Origin: Ramlibacter sp.
GTDB lineage: Bacteria > Pseudomonadota > Gammaproteobacteria > Burkholderiales > Burkholderiaceae_C
Reading direction: 5' to 3'
Assembly: GCF_029866045.1 (NCBI RefSeq)
Contig: NZ_JARXAB010000113.1
Coordinates: forward strand, 1 to 43,699
DNA: 43,699 nucleotides
Shown: positions 41,897-43,699 of the stretch, piece by piece
Layout of the letters: every line of letters begins with the position of its first letter
How positions within the stretch are numbered: position 1 is the first letter of the stretch
The notes under the pieces: generated by a model
What the model was told of the DNA's origin: nothing
Databases searched by the model: none
What the model saw: only the letters and a program-made list of their open reading frames with translations
Position numbers and translations under genes: made by a program

Positions 41897-42712
41897 CTAC
41901 ACGCCCAAAAACTCCTGCAACATGCCCAGGTTGGCCTGCAGTTCGTCCTGGCGGAATTCACGCACGATCGCCCCGCGCTCCATCACGTAAAAGCGGTCTG
42001 CCAGGGGGGCGGCGAAACGGAAGTTTTGCTCCACCAGCAAGGTGGTGTAACCACGGGCCTTGAGCCGCAGGATCACTTCGGCAAGCTTTTGCACGATGAC
42101 CGGTGCGAGGCCCTCGGAGATCTCGTCGAGCAGCAGCAGCCGGGCGCCCGTGCGCAGGATGCGCGCCACCGCCAGCATTTGCTGCTCTCCGCCCGACAGT
42201 CGGCTACCCGGGCTATTGGCGCGCTCGGCGAGGTTGGGGAACATGGCGTGGATCTCGGCGACCGGCATGCCGCCCGGCGCAATGACCGGCGGCAGCAGCA
42301 GGTTCTCCTGCGTGCTCAGGCTGGCGAAGATGCCGCGCTCCTCGGGGCAGTAGCCCAGCCCCAGGCGCGCCACCTGGTGCGGCGCCAGCCCGATGGCTTC
42401 CTGGCCGCACACGCGGATAGACCCGCGGCGGCGACCCACCAGACCCATGATGGCCCGCAAGGTGGTGGTGCGGCCGGCGCCGTTGCGCCCGAGCAGGGAC
42501 ACCACCTCGCCCTCGCGCACGCTCAGGTTGACCCCGTGCAGCACATGCGACTCGCCGTACCAGGCGTGCAGGTCGGTGAGGCGCAGCAATTCGCGGGCAG
42601 AAGTGCCTGGCGCAGGCGGCGAGGATGCGTCGTCCGACGGCGCAGGACCCCAAGACGGGTCCTGCGTCTGCTGCAGGCTCGGGTGCGGATTCGGGCGTAA
42701 GGTCTGGCCCAT
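41897..42712 (-). CDS. livF: Liv-type ABC transporter ATPase LivF
   Basis: This 271-residue ATPase is one of the two that power the liv transporter. A ~40-residue Pro/Ser-rich N-terminal extension precedes the ABC core: LLRLTDLHAWYGESHVLHGV, Walker A GRNGAGRTTTL, signature RLSGGEQQMLAVARIL, LLLLDEISEGLAPVIVQ and LLVEQNF. The invariant Walker A Lys is Arg here (codon at 42470-42472). I recall GRNGAGRTT in LivF of other Burkholderiales, so it may be a lineage trait and not a defect. It lies 2 bases after the livG stop. Confidence 0.92.
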   Translation of the reverse strand: MGQTLRPNPHPSLQQTQDPSWGPAPSDDASSPPAPGTSARELLRLTDLHAWYGESHVLHGVNLSVREGEVVSLLGRNGAGRTTTLRAIMGLVGRRRGSIRVCGQEAIGLAPHQVARLGLGYCPEERGIFASLSTQENLLLPPVIAPGGMPVAEIHAMFPNLAERANSPGSRLSGGEQQMLAVARILRTGARLLLLDEISEGLAPVIVQKLAEVILRLKARGYTTLLVEQNFRFAAPLADRFYVMERGAIVREFRQDELQANLGMLQEFLGV

Positions 42713-42714
42713 GA

Positions 42715-43500
42715 TCAGTGCGCTCCTTGCAGCGCGGCCTGGGCGCCAGCGGCGGCGCCCATATAGGCCTCGACCACCTGCGGGTCGCGGGAGACCTCCG
42801 CGTACGGCCCGTCGGCGATCACCGCACCGCGCTGCAGCACGGTGATGCGGTCGGCGATCGAGGACACCACCTTCATGTTGTGCTCCACCATGAGGATGGT
42901 GCGGCCGGTGGAGACCTTCTTGATCAGCTCGGTGACGCGGCCGACGTCCTCATGGCCCATGCCTTGGGTGGGCTCGTCGAGCAGCATCAGGTCGGGCTCC
43001 AGAGCCAGGGTGGTGGCCAGCTCCAGGGCGCGCTTGCGCCCGTAGGGCAGATTGGCGGCGAGCTCGTCAGCGAAATTCTGCAGGTCGACCTCGGTCAGCA
43101 GCTGCAGCGCCCGCTCGTGCAGGCCGTGTAGGGAGAGCCCAGGCTTCCAGAAGTGAAAGGAGGTGCCCAGCCCACGCTGCAGGCCTGCGCGCACGTTTTC
43201 CAGAACGGTCATGTGCGGGAACACCGCCGAGATCTGGAACGACCGTACGATGCCCCGGCGCGCGGTGCGCGCAGGCGTGTCGCGGGTGATGTCAATACCG
43301 CGGTAGTGAATGGCCCCGCGGGTCGGCTGCAGGAACTTGGTGAGCAGGTTGAAGAAAGTGGTCTTGCCGGCGCCATTGGGGCCGATGAGCGCGTGGATGT
43401 CGCCACGGCGCACCTGCAGGTCGACCCGGTCGACCGCCACGAAACCCTTGAAGGCTTTGGTGAGGCCCTGGGTCTCCAGAATGTATTCGTCGGATGGCAC
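42715..43500 (-). CDS. livG: Liv-type ABC transporter ATPase LivG
   Basis: This 261-residue ATPase partners LivF. Motifs are YILETQGLTKAFKGFVAVD, Walker A GPNGAGKTTFFNLLTKF, RGIVRSFQISAVFPHMTVLENV, LPYGRKRALELATTLA (signature region), LMLLDEPTQGMG and MVEHNM. The start is GTG at 43500 (VPSDEYILE), preceded on the coding strand by AAGGGGAG at good spacing; the longer ATG start at 43590 adds a low-complexity extension and is less likely. First gene of the operon. Confidence 0.92.
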   Translation of the reverse strand: MPSDEYILETQGLTKAFKGFVAVDRVDLQVRRGDIHALIGPNGAGKTTFFNLLTKFLQPTRGAIHYRGIDITRDTPARTARRGIVRSFQISAVFPHMTVLENVRAGLQRGLGTSFHFWKPGLSLHGLHERALQLLTEVDLQNFADELAANLPYGRKRALELATTLALEPDLMLLDEPTQGMGHEDVGRVTELIKKVSTGRTILMVEHNMKVVSSIADRITVLQRGAVIADGPYAEVSRDPQVVEAYMGAAAGAQAALQGAH

Positions 43501-43699
43501 CCGCTCCCCTTTTCGACCAAAAGGGAAGCGCCTGCTCCCCAGGGGCCGAATGTAGGGGGAACCGTTGCATTCAGGGGGGGCCGAGGCCACTGCTGGCCGA
43601 CTGGGGCCCGCGTTTTAGGCCCTTCCCCCGGTAGATCTAACAGGGCTACATGTTTCGCCGGTACTGTCCGCCGACTTCGAACAGGGCGTTGGTGATCTG
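43501..43699. other. Region upstream of livG, nothing clear
   Basis: This should carry the liv operon promoter, but no convincing -35/-10 pair, operator or gene was recognised before the window ends. Confidence 0.4.

Noticed and set aside
43501-43590. Longer ATG start for livG
   Set aside because: Residues before VPSDEYILE are low-complexity, while a strong Shine-Dalgarno precedes the GTG.

Overview
The window is GC-rich, densely coded chromosomal DNA that looks betaproteobacterial, most likely Burkholderiales near Comamonadaceae. This rests on gene content and neighbourhood (tlpA, accB, accC, prmA, zinc-ribbon DUF3426 gene, PfkB kinase; RNase II-type gene, tonB-type gene, mtgA; rodA, tldD; mpl), recalled from such genomes and not searched. 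No tRNA, rRNA, CRISPR array, insertion sequence or integrase was recognised.

Layout. (1) 1-10077: the 3' end of a hybrid NRPS/PKS locus. A cut-off NRPS carries a luciferase-like monooxygenase nested in a glycine-type adenylation domain; it is followed by a one-module PKS ending in a thioesterase. (2) 9954-28488: a housekeeping block with an FtsX-like permease, cell-wall genes (mtgA, rodA, mpl), a TonB-like protein, an RNB exoribonuclease, the protease tldD, aroG, a TlpA-like thioredoxin, accBC, prmA, a DUF3426 protein and a PfkB kinase. aroG is preceded by a short leader peptide very rich in Phe/Tyr/Trp and by mutually exclusive hairpins, a textbook attenuator. (3) 28489-29400: a five-copy hairpin repeat and an SDR gene. 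(4) 29608-38539: a glutamine-synthetase-like gene, then a compact operon resembling microcin B17: a 65-residue Gly/Ser/Cys-rich precursor, McbB-, McbC- and McbD-like heterocycle synthetase subunits in the same order as mcbABCD, a tandem GNAT protein, and an HlyD plus ABC exporter. (5) 38541-43500: a branched-chain amino-acid-type ABC uptake operon (livGFKHM) on the minus strand.

How the parts may work together. The best candidate for an undescribed system is region 4. The precursor keeps Glu7-Phe8-Gly9 at the leader positions I recall as the docking element of McbA, but its core has no adjacent Ser-Cys pair, so it could not form the fused bis-azoles of microcin B17. The exporter is of HlyD/ABC type and no McbG-like immunity gene is seen. 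tldD, whose E. coli homologue removes the microcin B17 leader together with PmbA, lies about 12 kb upstream. Product, target and whether the synthetase-like gene belongs to the system are inference.

Several core genes have a -10-like hexamer only 6-9 bases before the start codon, which suggests leaderless mRNAs. Short in-frame tandem repeats are scattered through the linkers of the NRPS, the PKS and the GNAT gene.
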